Position numbers and translations under genes: made by a program. This document shows, one piece after another, positions 1 to 8,751 of a stretch of 35,912 bases of DNA. Origin of the DNA: Pseudomonadota bacterium (GTDB lineage Bacteria > Pseudomonadota > Alphaproteobacteria > Puniceispirillales > Puniceispirillaceae); contig JAQCEA010000019.1 of the NCBI GenBank assembly GCA_027620495.1, positions 1-35,912 on the forward strand, written 5' to 3'. The number at the start of each line of letters is the position of its first letter. Position 1 is the stretch's first letter. Below the pieces are notes generated by a model. It saw only the letters and a program-made list of their open reading frames with translations. It searched no databases and had not been told where the DNA came from.

Positions 1-335
1 AAACTATTGGTAGGTGATAAATAATTGATATTAAACAATTAAATATCAACGTTACTACTGAGTGGGAATGACAAAATGGACTTAAGTCATTGAAAATAAA
101 TAATAAAAAATTATAAAAATTGTGATCCTAAAAAATTAACTCATTGAAAATACTCAGTTATATTTTAGATACAAAGAGGAAGTTACTTAATACAGATACT
201 ATTACGAGTAATAGTACACAGGTGGATTTCGTAATTTATAGCAACAGCCTGCATGAACTTGTTTTCATAGTGTGTTTTAGGTAATGTTTAGTTATTAGCA
301 TTAAAACTTAATTTGATATTTCCATGGAGTAAACT
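1..335. other. AT-rich gene-free leader region
   Basis: I see no credible gene here. The stretch is very AT-rich. It contains an inverted repeat, TTGATATT at 25-32 and AATATCAA at 42-49, with a 9-base loop and no GC-rich stem, so it is a poor terminator. A 12-base direct repeat, TCATTGAAAATA, occurs at 88-99 and 141-152. It presumably carries the promoter of the secreted-protein gene that starts at 336, but no convincing -35/-10 pair stands out. Confidence 0.5.
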
Positions 336-767
336 GTGACAAATAAAATTAGATTTCTCGGGGCAATCTTATCTTCGATATTCATTATTTTGGCACCTGT
401 TACAAATGCTATCTCTGATGAGATGAAGATAAATGTTAAGATTAAGAAGTTTAACTCAAATGAACTAACCGAGCTGCTAGTTGGAAACAGCTACCCACTT
501 GGTGGCACGTCGCTAGATAATTCGAAAGGAGCTTTTTATTTTGCTTCAGACACTGAGTTGTTGATTAGATGGGAAGGTAAAAAAGGTAAGGGCAAATGGA
601 GTGCTAATAACAAAAGCCAGTTTTGCTATACTCAAAGCCTTTGGAGTGGTGAGGAATGCATCACATTGTTAGAAAATATTTCTAGTGGTGGCTATATACA
701 TATTTTCGACGGCAAAAACCGAGTTTTAAAGCCTGACGCTTTGCGTAAAGGAAATTTGGTTGATTAG
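336..767 (+). CDS. Small secreted protein, DUF995-like (tentative)
   Basis: A 143-residue protein starting at GTG with a GGAG ribosome site at 326-329. The N-terminus is a clear Sec signal peptide: basic residues, a hydrophobic stretch around residues 8-22, and a likely cut after TNA near residue 25. The mature part has a G-N-x-Y-x-x-G beginning near residue 50, a W-E-G...G-x-W segment near 79-88, and two cysteines (in QFCYTQ and EECITL) that could form a disulfide. This pattern recalls DUF995-type periplasmic proteins of alphaproteobacteria, a family of unknown function; the match is from memory and weak. The gene stands alone in AT-rich DNA unlike the core genes after 2.7 kb, which suggests recent acquisition. 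The signal peptide and reading frame are solid; no function can be given. Confidence 0.7.
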   Translation: MTNKIRFLGAILSSIFIILAPVTNAISDEMKINVKIKKFNSNELTELLVGNSYPLGGTSLDNSKGAFYFASDTELLIRWEGKKGKGKWSANNKSQFCYTQSLWSGEECITLLENISSGGYIHIFDGKNRVLKPDALRKGNLVD

Positions 768-1336
768 CGTATGTAAAAGGCTTGGCGTACGTTGCTCGCT
801 GATTGCCAACTGGTTATGAATGGTTTGATGTAATTTGCAAAAAGGCGCTCTCCGTTGTGCTGGAAAAAACAGCTTGTGAAACTGCGTACTGAAAAGGCGT
901 ACAAAATAAGCAAATCGTAGAGTTTACGTTTTGTGATTTTTAGTTGCTGACTGTGTAACCTCATTCTGCACAAAACCGCAGAAAACGTAGGGTTTTAGTA
1001 AGTAACGAACAGTGGCAACACACCCAAAAAGTTACATAAAAGTTACATACCTTTCAAAATGTAAAGCAATATCAATGTGTTACAGCACAGGAACTATTGA
1101 GTGGGAATAGACGCCCGCCTTCGCCTGGCATTGATGTGGCTTAAATAACATAAATTTATGAAGAACGCGCATTTGTGCGTTCTCTCATAATCGGATCGCA
1201 CATGCTCTACTCAGTATGAAAGTTGACTCGAAATCTTAACTAGCAACACCCTGCCGGAATAACAAGCTGAATTCAAATACAAGAATAGCAATAGCAAATT
1301 GGACTCACTTGTCGAGCTAAAACGGGGGTGAGAACC
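768..1336. other. Gene-free region with small repeats
   Basis: No convincing gene on either strand; short open frames here have no recognisable features. It holds a tandem pair of AAAGTTACATA at about 1028-1048, the second copy of an imperfect 16-base repeat at 1093-1108 (first copy 54-69), and a hairpin at 1163-1182. The sequence just before the epimerase start contains GGGGGTGAG, which serves as its ribosome binding site. Confidence 0.45.
1163..1182 (+). terminator. Possible hairpin terminator, weak U tract
   Basis: GAACGCGCA and TGTGCGTTC form a 9-base-pair stem with one G-U pair and a minimal loop. The following bases, TCTCATAA, are only mildly U-rich, so termination is uncertain. It lies about 400 bases past the secreted protein gene and 155 bases before the epimerase, so it could end a transcript from the left. 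Confidence 0.35.
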
Positions 1337-2249
1337 ATGGTACGCACAGTAGCTGTCACTGGTGGTACAGGTTTTATTGGACAAAATTTGATAAAAGAGT
1401 TCTTGAGAAACGGAGTTCGTGTCATTTCGGTGCAAAGATCCACAGAAAATTCTCAAAACATAGAAACAAGATATTTTAATTTGGCTGAAAAATCGTCGAT
1501 GACAAAAGAATTGCTCGGCGGTGTTGATGTCATCGTGCATACAGCCGCTTTGGTCCATGACGCAAGTGCAGGGCCTGATGTCCATAGAATAGTAAATTAT
1601 GAGGCGACAAAACAGCTTTTTGAGTTGTCTAAAAAAAACGCATGTAAAAAAGTTTATCTTCCTTGGCACTGTTGGTGTCTATGGTGTCCATAGCCACCCA
1701 AAAATGATTGATATAAACGCGCCTACCGATCCAAAAACTGACTATGCAAGATGCAAACTTGCGTCAGAAAAATATTTACTTGCGAGATCTGACGGAAGAA
1801 TGAAGGTCAGCGTTTTGAGGTTGCCATTAGTTTGTGGGACTGGCGCGCCGGGAAATTTTGGGCTGATTGATAAATGGGCCAAAAGAAATGTGCCTTTACC
1901 ATTTGGTTTTGCTGATAATAGGCGATCGTTGATATCGGTTGATGCGTTGGTAAGTGTGCTCGTTGATGCGTGTGAAGATTTGCAGTTACATTTGGGACTG
2001 AATCTTCTAACTGAAACCATGCCGTTGTCGACCAAACAAATAATTGCACAGCTTAGCTATCGCTATGGCATGCACCCAAACCTGCTACCAATCCCAAAGA
2101 TAGTTATGAAACTACTGTTGACTGCTATCGGAAAGAAACGAATGTATGAACAGCTGTTTGATGATTTGCTGTTTATTAGCAGCATTAAAGTTCCTCACTG
2201 TGACGCTTCCAGCTTTTTCGATGCCGGAAATAGATTGCGGCAGGTATAA
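1337..2249 (+). pseudogene. NAD-dependent epimerase/dehydratase, frameshifted
   Basis: An extended short-chain dehydrogenase (nucleotide-sugar epimerase type) in two frames. The first part (from ATG 1337, in frame up to about 1630-1660) has the Rossmann motif TGGTGFIG at its N-terminus, then the HTAAL segment. The second frame, to the stop at 2249, continues with KKFIFLGTVGVYG (the Ser/Thr-containing strand) and the catalytic Y-x-x-x-K as YARCK, then the sugar-binding half. The frames join cleanly if one A is removed from the A8 run at about 1631-1638 or the A6 run near 1645-1650. Together they encode about 304 residues, the normal length. Enzymes of this kind make sugars for polysaccharide or O-antigen, but no glycosyltransferase is visible nearby. 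The frameshift may be true inactivation, transcriptional slippage on the A run, or a sequencing error. Confidence 0.8.
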
Positions 2250-2366
2250 CGGTGTGACATGTGTAACTGTTTGAGACATGATGGGCAGGGTCATTGCCGT
2301 TTGGTGTGAAGAAACTATTAATGGCCGCACGATATCGCAAACATCATGCGGCCAAAATGTTTTTGA

Positions 2367-2626
2367 ATGAAGCCACAAAAAAGCCGGTTTGAAATATCCG
2401 GGCCAACCGAAAAATTTCTTAAAAACATTGACTTGGTTCTTGGGGTGGCCAGCGCGATCGCGGTCGTGTTTGATGCCTATCCCTATACCATGTTTTATCA
2501 TTCCCGTTTTGTCTGATCTGGATTTATTGCGGCTGGTTGCATACCGAACCCCAGCTAAAATGGATCAATGCCGTTTTTCTGGGCATTTATGGATTTGGCA
2601 TTATGCGGTATTTCGGGTGGGCGTAA
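2367..2626 (+). pseudogene. Small integral membrane protein, frameshifted
   Basis: Not recognised as a named family. From ATG 2367 one frame reads 49 codons to a TGA at 2514, including a hydrophobic stretch (LVLGVASAIAVVFDAYPYT). The next frame then continues at about 2513 as LIWIYCGWLHTEPQLKWINA and a second hydrophobic segment ending at TAA 2624. Adding one T to the T4 run at 2507-2510 fuses them into about 86 residues with two or three membrane segments. The W...W...Q...NA-x-F...G-I-x-R pattern of the second half resembles small bacterial membrane proteins of the CBU_0592 type, which is only a structural impression. The interruption is either a decayed gene or a homopolymer error. Confidence 0.5.
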
Positions 2627-2766
2627 TCTGGGGCGGTAAAATTTTTGGGCGGCCTAATCCAATGCGGCCTAATCCAATGTGGGGTTTGGCTGATTGATCT
2701 GCTTGCTTTATGCCGTCTTATGCCCGTAGCCTGTCATCCGGAATAAGCCCGCGCAGGAGCAAGGCA

Positions 2767-3216
2767 ATGACGCCACCCTATATCAGGCGGCTGACGCCAG
2801 ATGATTATGACCAATGGCGGGGGCTGTATCAGGGCTATGCCGATTTTTATCGCGTTGCTTTAACCGAAGATGGGGTACAGGCCACATGGTCGTGGTTAAT
2901 GGATGCCGGGCATGTCTGCACCGGGCTTGTGGCCGAACAGCAGGGCCAGTTGATCGGTCTTGCGCATTTTCGCGGCATGCCAAGCCCCTTACGCGGGCAG
3001 ATAATCGGGTTTCTAGATGATTTATTTGTGGTGCCAAACCATCGTTCTAGCGGCGCGGCGGCGGCGCTGATACTGGCAGTCGAGGCAGAGGCCAAGGCCC
3101 AAGGCTGGGGCGTTGTGCGCTGGATTACCCGTGATGATAATTATCGGGCCCGCGGCCTGTATGACAAATTGGCAGAAAAAACCAATTGGGCGCTTTATGA
3201 AATGGCGGCGAAATGA
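2767..3216 (+). CDS. GNAT family N-acetyltransferase
   Basis: A 149-residue GNAT protein. ATG 2767 is chosen because AGGAG lies at 2755-2759, seven bases upstream, and the family fold begins right after (PPYIRRLTPDDY). The acetyl-CoA binding motif A is seen as DDLFVVPNHRSSGAAAALI, followed by an amphipathic helix, then a C-terminal N-x-R-A-x-x-L-Y-x-K segment typical of GNAT motif B. The acceptor substrate cannot be told. The stop codon overlaps the next start as ATGA, so it is translationally coupled to a LysE-family exporter. That suggests a role in handling or detoxifying an amino acid or amine, which is inference from context only. Confidence 0.88.
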   Translation: MTPPYIRRLTPDDYDQWRGLYQGYADFYRVALTEDGVQATWSWLMDAGHVCTGLVAEQQGQLIGLAHFRGMPSPLRGQIIGFLDDLFVVPNHRSSGAAAALILAVEAEAKAQGWGVVRWITRDDNYRARGLYDKLAEKTNWALYEMAAK

Positions 3217-3854
3217 CCGGCATCTTGCCGTCATGGACAGCCCCATTTGGCGTTGGTTTTGCGCTTAGTTTTTCATTGATATTGGCGATAGGGGCGCAAA
3301 ATGCCTTTGTTTTGCGGCAAGGGTTGATGCGCCAGCATGTTGGCGCGCTGGTGCTGTTTTGTGCGCTGTCGGATGCGGTGCTGATTATTGTGGGTGTCGG
3401 TGGGGTGGCACCGTTTATGGCGCAATGGTTAACAGCGGTTGAACAATGGTTATTTGCGGGTGCGGCATTGTGGCTTGGGCTATATGGGCTGATGCGCGGC
3501 TATGATGCGTGGCGGGGGCATGGCGCGTTACAGGCGGGCGCGGCGGCGCAAAATGGGCTGATGACAACATTGGCGATAGCGGCGGTGCTGACATTTGGTA
3601 ACCCGCATGTCTATCTAGATACCATGGTGTTGATTGGCACAGTGTCTCTGCAATTTGAAGATGCCGCCAAAATCGCCTTTGCGGTTGGTGCCGCCACGGC
3701 CAGTTTTGTGTTTTTTACCGGCCTTGGCTATGGCGCTGCGGCACTGTCAGGGATCATGCAACGCCAAAATGCATGGCGGATACTCGATGCCGCGGTGGCG
3801 GTGGTGATGCTGGTGCTGGCCTTTGGCATGGCACGGGCAGGCGGCTGGCTATAA
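3213..3854 (+). CDS. LysE/ArgO family amino acid exporter
   Basis: A 213-residue inner-membrane protein with about six hydrophobic segments. The N-terminal signature LSFSLILAIGAQNAFVLRQG is typical of LysE/ArgO exporters (basic amino acid efflux), and the segment FGNPHVYLDTMVLIG matches the conserved mid-protein motif of that branch. It is therefore closer to LysE/ArgO than the second family member at 13015. The start codon overlaps the acetyltransferase stop (ATGA), so the two form a coupled pair. No LysG/ArgP-type regulator is adjacent. Family assignment is firm; lysine/arginine as substrate is inferred from the family. Confidence 0.9.
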   Translation: MTGILPSWTAPFGVGFALSFSLILAIGAQNAFVLRQGLMRQHVGALVLFCALSDAVLIIVGVGGVAPFMAQWLTAVEQWLFAGAALWLGLYGLMRGYDAWRGHGALQAGAAAQNGLMTTLAIAAVLTFGNPHVYLDTMVLIGTVSLQFEDAAKIAFAVGAATASFVFFTGLGYGAAALSGIMQRQNAWRILDAAVAVVMLVLAFGMARAGGWL

Positions 3855-3938
3855 ACGGCCTGCTATAGCAAGATGTCGTGATATAGATGCGGTGCGGGCC
3901 AGACTAAAAAGCCGAGAACGCAACAATGGTGGGCCGGG

Positions 3939-4151
3939 CTAGTCTTCTAAATCTTCGGCCAGCACTGTCATCTGTACATGGTAACAAGTTTCGCCATCTT
4001 CATCATCGCGAAACACAACGCCGATAAATTCATCTTCCAGCATAAGTTCGGCTGAATCATCCTTATTTTCGCGGCGTGCCAGCGTCAATTTATGATTGCC
4101 GAAACGCTGTCGCAGATAGCGTTGGACTTTTGCGGTATCACTGACATTCAT
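3939..4151 (-). CDS. DUF3126 family protein
   Basis: A 70-residue protein of the DUF3126 type, found across alphaproteobacteria and of unknown function. The recognisable core is VQRYLRQRFGN near residues 9-20, then DSAELMLEDEFIGVVFRDDE and a C-terminal acidic end (AEDLED). ATG 4151 is favoured because AAGGA lies nine bases upstream; a GTG six bases earlier is too close to that site. It precedes a convergent gap to the exporter and follows a zinc-ribbon gene on the same strand. Confidence 0.85.
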   Translation of the reverse strand: MNVSDTAKVQRYLRQRFGNHKLTLARRENKDDSAELMLEDEFIGVVFRDDEDGETCYHVQMTVLAEDLED

Positions 4152-4248
4152 CAACACGGTTCCTTATTGCATGGTGGGTATGACGAACACGACTACCTGA
4201 TGCAACGCTTTCTGGCAAGCATATGTCATGATTTTGTGTTGAAATTTC

Positions 4249-4557
4249 CTATGCGTGCCGGGCCATTTGCCCACCATGTGCTGGCCAATGGGGGCGGGTG
4301 GCGATATCGCGTGTTTGACAGGCACTGCATCGCATATGATGGCCAATTTCTGGGATGGGATATAATGGGCCAAGCGTGGCTATCAATATGGCTGGGTCAA
4401 GCGCCGCGTTGTGGCCGCATCTGTTGCACCAGCAAAAGACAAGCAGGCCATCTTGCTGCATATCGACAAGGGTGGCCGGCTGTACCGGTTCAGATTTGGC
4501 GGTATCAAGAGATTTATACCAGCCCATAGGCCAGCCCCCATTCATTGCGCTATTCAT
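4249..4557 (-). CDS. Small zinc-ribbon-type conserved protein
   Basis: A protein of up to 102 residues with two Cys-x-x-Cys pairs, CNRCGHNA near residue 44 and CSACQTRD near 80, spaced as in a small zinc ribbon. Between them sits AILIATLGPLYPIPEIGHHM, and the end carries RPHWPA, a pattern I associate with uncharacterised alphaproteobacterial proteins of about 70-100 residues. The first ~28 residues look less conserved, and no strong ribosome site precedes ATG 4557, so the true start may be internal (for example the Met codon at 4473). Function is unknown; metal binding is inferred from the cysteines. Confidence 0.7.
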   Translation of the reverse strand: MNSAMNGGWPMGWYKSLDTAKSEPVQPATLVDMQQDGLLVFCWCNRCGHNAALDPAILIATLGPLYPIPEIGHHMRCSACQTRDIATRPHWPAHGGQMARHA

Positions 4558-4660
4558 TTGTTCACTATTTGTTCTAATTTAGGATTAACTAATTAAATTG
4601 GCAAGAGGCAAAATACCCTGAACAAAATATGATGTGATGGGGGGGTATGGGGGGCTGGTG

Positions 4661-4990
4661 TCAGCCAGATACCAGCCGAGGCAAGCGGTTAAAATAGCCG
4701 ATAATGTCCGTCAGCGAGCTGGCTTTAAGCAATGTTTTTTGGCGATCCCGCAAAATAAATCTTGCTGATTCCTTTGGGTGCCGCTGTTGTTTTTCGATCA
4801 CAAAAAGCGGCGTTTCATGGGTATGCCGAAAAATCGAAAAGGCCGCCGCGCCCGGCATATGGTCAATCGCATAATCGCGCCATTCACCACAGGCAACACG
4901 GCTGCTGTAAGTGGCCAGAATTTGTCCTAATTCGCTACGATTAAAAAAAAGCGGTTTACGTAGTTTTCTTGGACTTGTGATACCCGACAT
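4661..4990 (-). CDS. DUF2794 domain-containing protein
   Basis: A 109-residue protein resembling DUF2794, a conserved alphaproteobacterial family of unknown role. Diagnostic stretches are FFNRSELGQILATYSSRV near residues 15-32, GEWRDYAIDHMPGAAAFSIF near 35-54, then PLFVIEK. The N-terminus is basic (SPRKLRKPLF). It is transcribed leftward, divergently from the TPR-like gene, and the gap of about 250 bases at 4991-5238 must contain both promoters; no clear elements stand out there. Confidence 0.85.
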   Translation of the reverse strand: MSGITSPRKLRKPLFFNRSELGQILATYSSRVACGEWRDYAIDHMPGAAAFSIFRHTHETPLFVIEKQQRHPKESARFILRDRQKTLLKASSLTDIIGYFNRLPRLVSG

Positions 4991-5238
4991 GTGACCCGAC
5001 TAGCACCGATTTTATTAGTGGCTGTTTTCTGTTTAAGTCGTTATGTTGAGACAGCTTGGCACCAAGGTCAATAAAGCTATGGCATTTTATGTAAAAGAAT
5101 TGCTATTAACGGGAACAATGACCAGATGTGACCGGGCTCGTCTGATTGACCAAATCTAGGTGATAGACACAGGCACGCATGTAAACCCCGCAAAAGCACC
5201 TCGTGATCAAGGTGTTTTTGCCAGATATAGATAGTTTG

Positions 5239-5865
5239 ATGGCTGATATTTTTGATGAAATTGACGAAGATCTAAAGCGCGACCAGATGCAATTATTGTG
5301 GGCGCGCTATGGCAAGATAGTGATGGCGGCGGTGGCGGCGATTGTGTTGCTTGTGGCCTTGCGTCAGGGCTATGCCGCTTGGCAAACCAGCCAAGCCGAA
5401 GCTTCAGCCAGCGCCTATCAACAGGCCTTGAAAAGCGATGATGTTGTTACCGCACTCGAGGCCCAGCGTGGCCAGTTAACAAATGGCTATGCAATGTTGG
5501 CACAATTCCAAATTGCCGCTGAACAAGCCGCCCGTGATGATTTTGCGGCGGCAGAGGCAAGCTATCTGGCATTGGCGTCAGACGCGTCTTTGGACCCTAT
5601 GTATCAACAGGTGGCGACATTATTGTCGGTGATGGTTGCCCCGCAAGATACCGATGTGTCGGCATTAGAGTCACGTTTGTCTGATCTGGAAACCGCCGCC
5701 GGACCATGGCAGGCAATGGCCCTGGAAACAGGGGCTGGCTTGGCATTGCGAAATGGCAATAAGGATGCCGCGGTGGCAAAATACAAAACATTGGCGGAAA
5801 TGGCGGATGTACCAGCCGGCATGCGGCAACGTGCCGAACGTATGATTGTCATGTTGGGCGAGTAA
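5239..5865 (+). CDS. Membrane-anchored TPR-like protein (YfgM-like)
   Basis: A 208-residue inner-membrane protein. The N-terminus MADIFDEIDEDLKRDQMQLL is the standard opening of this alphaproteobacterial family, so ATG 5239 is preferred over the in-frame GTG at 5203, although its ribosome site is weak. One membrane segment follows at about residues 26-41, then a periplasmic helical region (about 45-200) rich in alanine, with paired helices as in tetratricopeptide-like domains. The gene directly precedes bamB and der, the same order as yfgM-bamB-der elsewhere. In E. coli YfgM works with the periplasmic chaperone network at the SecYEG translocon; the same role here is inferred. Confidence 0.85.
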   Translation: MADIFDEIDEDLKRDQMQLLWARYGKIVMAAVAAIVLLVALRQGYAAWQTSQAEASASAYQQALKSDDVVTALEAQRGQLTNGYAMLAQFQIAAEQAARDDFAAAEASYLALASDASLDPMYQQVATLLSVMVAPQDTDVSALESRLSDLETAAGPWQAMALETGAGLALRNGNKDAAVAKYKTLAEMADVPAGMRQRAERMIVMLGE

Positions 5866-5899
5866 TCACCACAGCGAGTCTGGCATGGTTGGAGAGGTT

Positions 5900-7273
5900 A
5901 TGACGGCTTTTTTTGCAATTTTAAACGGGTCAGCTTGCCGCAGGGAATCATGCGCCATACTGCGCAAAATTGTCACGATTCTGGCCTGTTTTGGCCTATT
6001 TGGCATGGCCGGGTGCACTGAGCCTGAAATGATATTGCCGGGTGAGCGGATTGCGGTCACCCAGCAGATTGAACTTCTGCCTGTCAATCAACAAGCTTTG
6101 GCCGAAGGCGCTGGCTTGCCAGCCGCTTTGACCACGCTAACGGCGTCTCATCCCGGCTTAAATGCTGGTCATGCTGGTGGGCATTTGGCACTGGAATTGC
6201 CGTTGAAAGAGCGCTGGGATGCAGAGATAGGCACGGGCGGTGATGAATTTGTTGAACTGGCGATGCCGGTGGTTGGTGCCGGGCATGTGTTTGCGGTTTC
6301 GGCATCTGGCGAAGTATCGGCCCTAGAGATTGAGACTGGCAAACTATCTTGGCGTGTGTCTATTGAAGAATTTGAAGATGATGTGATCCCGGGTATCGCT
6401 GGCGGACTGGCGATCAGCGATTCAACTATTTTTGTTCATGGTGGCGGGCGTAATTTGGCCGCGCTATCGGTTGAAGATGGGTCTGTTTTATGGTCACAAA
6501 GATTCCAACTGCCGCTTCGCGGTGGGCCGACAGTCTATGCAAAACGCGCACTGGCAGTAACCGATATTGACGCCAATTTATTTATGTTACGTCTCGATAA
6601 TGGATCGGTGCTGTGGGATCGTGCCGGACTGCCATCTGGCACCATTTTATATGGCGCACCATCACCGGCCATCTATGACAATCAACTGGCGGTAGCGGCC
6701 CATGGCGGCGAACTTGCCTTGCTGGATGCAGATAATGGAGACGTCATCTGGACAGATAGTCTGGCCACCTTTAACCCGCGTACGCCGCTTCAGGGGCTTG
6801 GCGATATTCGCGCGCATCCGGTTCACGATGGCGGGTTGATATTCGCGGTCAGCCAGTCTGGCCGCACCGCCGCTTATGCGGTGCGTTCTGGGTTGCTGCT
6901 TTGGGATTTGCCAATTGGTGGTATAGAGATGCCGTGGGTCGCCGGTGAGAGCGTGTTTATGGTCACGCTTGATGGTCGGCTGTATGCTATCCGCCGAAAT
7001 GATGGGGCCATCAGGTGGGTGACTGAATTGCCTGGGGCATTGCCGATTGGGTCGGTGACCGCAGAAAATATCCCGCGCTATGTTGGGCCGGTTGTTGCGG
7101 CTGGCAAAGTCATTGTTGTGTCCGAGGGTGGCGACATATTGCTGTTCAATGCTGATACCGGCGCGCTTGAAGATGATGCCGATGTTGGCGGGCGCGTTGT
7201 CACGGCCCCACAATTGGCCGCTGGAATGATGTTTATTTTGGATAACAGCGGCACAGTTACCGCGTTTGATTAA
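5900..7273 (+). CDS. bamB: Outer membrane assembly lipoprotein BamB
   Basis: A 458-residue beta-propeller lipoprotein, the BamB component of the BAM complex that inserts outer-membrane proteins. ATG 5900 is chosen because GGAGAGG lies at 5891-5897. A hydrophobic stretch ends in GMAGC, giving a lipidated cysteine at residue 39. Seven PQQ-like blades can be read, each with the A-x-x-x-x-(T/D)G-x-x-x-W theme, for example EIETGKLSWRV, VEDGSVLWSQR, LDNGSVLWDR, DADNGDVIWTD, RNDGAIRWV and NADTGALE. It follows the YfgM-like gene after 34 bases and precedes der, the conserved order. The signal region is longer than usual (about 38 residues), so an alternative start is possible. Confidence 0.93.
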   Translation: MTAFFAILNGSACRRESCAILRKIVTILACFGLFGMAGCTEPEMILPGERIAVTQQIELLPVNQQALAEGAGLPAALTTLTASHPGLNAGHAGGHLALELPLKERWDAEIGTGGDEFVELAMPVVGAGHVFAVSASGEVSALEIETGKLSWRVSIEEFEDDVIPGIAGGLAISDSTIFVHGGGRNLAALSVEDGSVLWSQRFQLPLRGGPTVYAKRALAVTDIDANLFMLRLDNGSVLWDRAGLPSGTILYGAPSPAIYDNQLAVAAHGGELALLDADNGDVIWTDSLATFNPRTPLQGLGDIRAHPVHDGGLIFAVSQSGRTAAYAVRSGLLLWDLPIGGIEMPWVAGESVFMVTLDGRLYAIRRNDGAIRWVTELPGALPIGSVTAENIPRYVGPVVAAGKVIVVSEGGDILLFNADTGALEDDADVGGRVVTAPQLAAGMMFILDNSGTVTAFD

Positions 7274-7288
7274 GGTCGATCACAGTTG

Positions 7289-8725
7289 ATGAGCATGACA
7301 TTTGCCATTGTTGGCCGACCAAATGTTGGCAAATCGACGCTGTTTAACCGGCTGATCGGGCGGCAGCATGCGATTGTTGATGACCAGCCCGGGGTCACGC
7401 GCGACCGGCGCGAGGGGCATGCCACGCTGGCCGGGTTATCCTTTTGCGTCATCGATACCGCCGGGCTGGAAGATGCCGACCCTGACACGCTTGAAGACCG
7501 GATGCGCCGCCAAACAGAAATGGCAATCAGGGAAGCCGATGTCACGCTTATGGTGATTGATGCGCGGATAGGCGTGACCCCCATTGATAAATTTTTTGCG
7601 GGTGAAATTCGAAAATCTGGCAAGCATGTTATTTTGCTGGCAAATAAATGCGAGGGTAAGGCTGGTGCCTCGGGTCTTGCCGAGGGCTGGAGCCTCGGGC
7701 TTGGTGAACCCATTCCAATCTCAGCGGCACATGGTGAAGGCCTTGTGGATTTGTATGATGCGTTTCTTGACGCGGCCCGAAAGCTTGGCATGGAAGCCAT
7801 ATTGCTTGGTGAAACTGCCGCTGAAGAAGACGCCATCAGTGATGAGTCTGAACAAGATGAAAAATATGATGATGATGGCAACCCGCTTGAAAGCTGGGTC
7901 GATGATCAAGCCCAAATGCCAATGCGGATTGCCATTGTGGGACGCCCGAATATGGGCAAATCAACATTAATCAATAGTCTGCTTGGCGAAGACAGATTGT
8001 TGACAGGCCCAGAAGCTGGCATCACCCGAGATGCGATTGAGCTTGATTTTGAGTTCAAAGGCCAGCCCTATAAGCTGGTCGATACAGCCGGTATGCGGCG
8101 GCGCGCACGGGTCGTGGATAAAGTTGAAAAGCTGATGGTTGATGATGCCTTGCGGGCGATCCAATTTGCGCATCTTTGTGTGCTTCTTGTCGACGCCACC
8201 CAGCCGATTCATAAACAAGATTTGGCGATTGCCAGACTGATTGAAGATGAAGGCCGCGCCATTGTTATTGGCGCCAATAAATGGGACGCGGTGCGCGACC
8301 GGCAAGCGGCAAGCACGCAAATTTCAGATCGGTTGCAAACCTCGTTGGCGCAATTGCGCGGAGTGCCAGTGGTGCAGATTTCGGGGCTTCATAAAAAGGG
8401 TTTGTCAAAGCTGCTAGAAGCGGCCGAAGACATGTACAAAATCTGGAATATGCGGATTTCGACAGGGCGGCTTAATCGCTGGCTTGAAACGATGTTAGAG
8501 GCGCACCCTCCACCACTTGTCGAGGGTCGGCGCCTGCGAATCCGCTATATGACGCAAATTAAAACAAGGCCGCCGACATTTGCCTTGTTTGTGAGCCGTC
8601 CAGCAGATTTGCCAGAAAGTTATTTACGTTATCTAACGGCGGGCTTGCGCGCGGATTTTGGCTTGCGCGGCATCCCCATTCGCATGGTCATGCGCAAGCG
8701 CGAAAACCCCTTTGCCCTGTCATAA
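7289..8725 (+). CDS. der: Ribosome biogenesis GTPase Der (EngA)
   Basis: A 478-residue protein with two tandem GTPase domains and a KH-like C-terminus, needed for 50S subunit assembly. Domain 1 has the P-loop GRPNVGKST at residues 9-17, DTAGLED, and a G4 motif NKCE. An acidic linker follows (EEDAISDESEQDEKYDDD). Domain 2 has GRPNMGKST from residue 218, DTAGMRRRARV and NKWD. The KH-like domain includes the conserved RYMTQIKTRPPTFALF and ends NPFALS. The start is uncertain among TTG 7286, ATG 7289 and ATG 7295; ATG 7289 gives the usual length. It lies 15 bases after bamB and is probably in the same operon. Confidence 0.97.
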   Translation: MSMTFAIVGRPNVGKSTLFNRLIGRQHAIVDDQPGVTRDRREGHATLAGLSFCVIDTAGLEDADPDTLEDRMRRQTEMAIREADVTLMVIDARIGVTPIDKFFAGEIRKSGKHVILLANKCEGKAGASGLAEGWSLGLGEPIPISAAHGEGLVDLYDAFLDAARKLGMEAILLGETAAEEDAISDESEQDEKYDDDGNPLESWVDDQAQMPMRIAIVGRPNMGKSTLINSLLGEDRLLTGPEAGITRDAIELDFEFKGQPYKLVDTAGMRRRARVVDKVEKLMVDDALRAIQFAHLCVLLVDATQPIHKQDLAIARLIEDEGRAIVIGANKWDAVRDRQAASTQISDRLQTSLAQLRGVPVVQISGLHKKGLSKLLEAAEDMYKIWNMRISTGRLNRWLETMLEAHPPPLVEGRRLRIRYMTQIKTRPPTFALFVSRPADLPESYLRYLTAGLRADFGLRGIPIRMVMRKRENPFALS

Positions 8726-8751
8726 ACTGGTGTGGCGCGCGGTGTGCCAGC

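Noticed and set aside
764-973. A 69-residue minus-strand protein past the secreted gene
   Set aside because: No start signals, no recognisable motif, and it sits in repeat-containing AT-rich DNA.
2112-2501. A minus-strand protein of 129 residues
   Set aside because: It overlaps the end of the epimerase and the membrane-protein remnant, both of which show real family or membrane features on the other strand.
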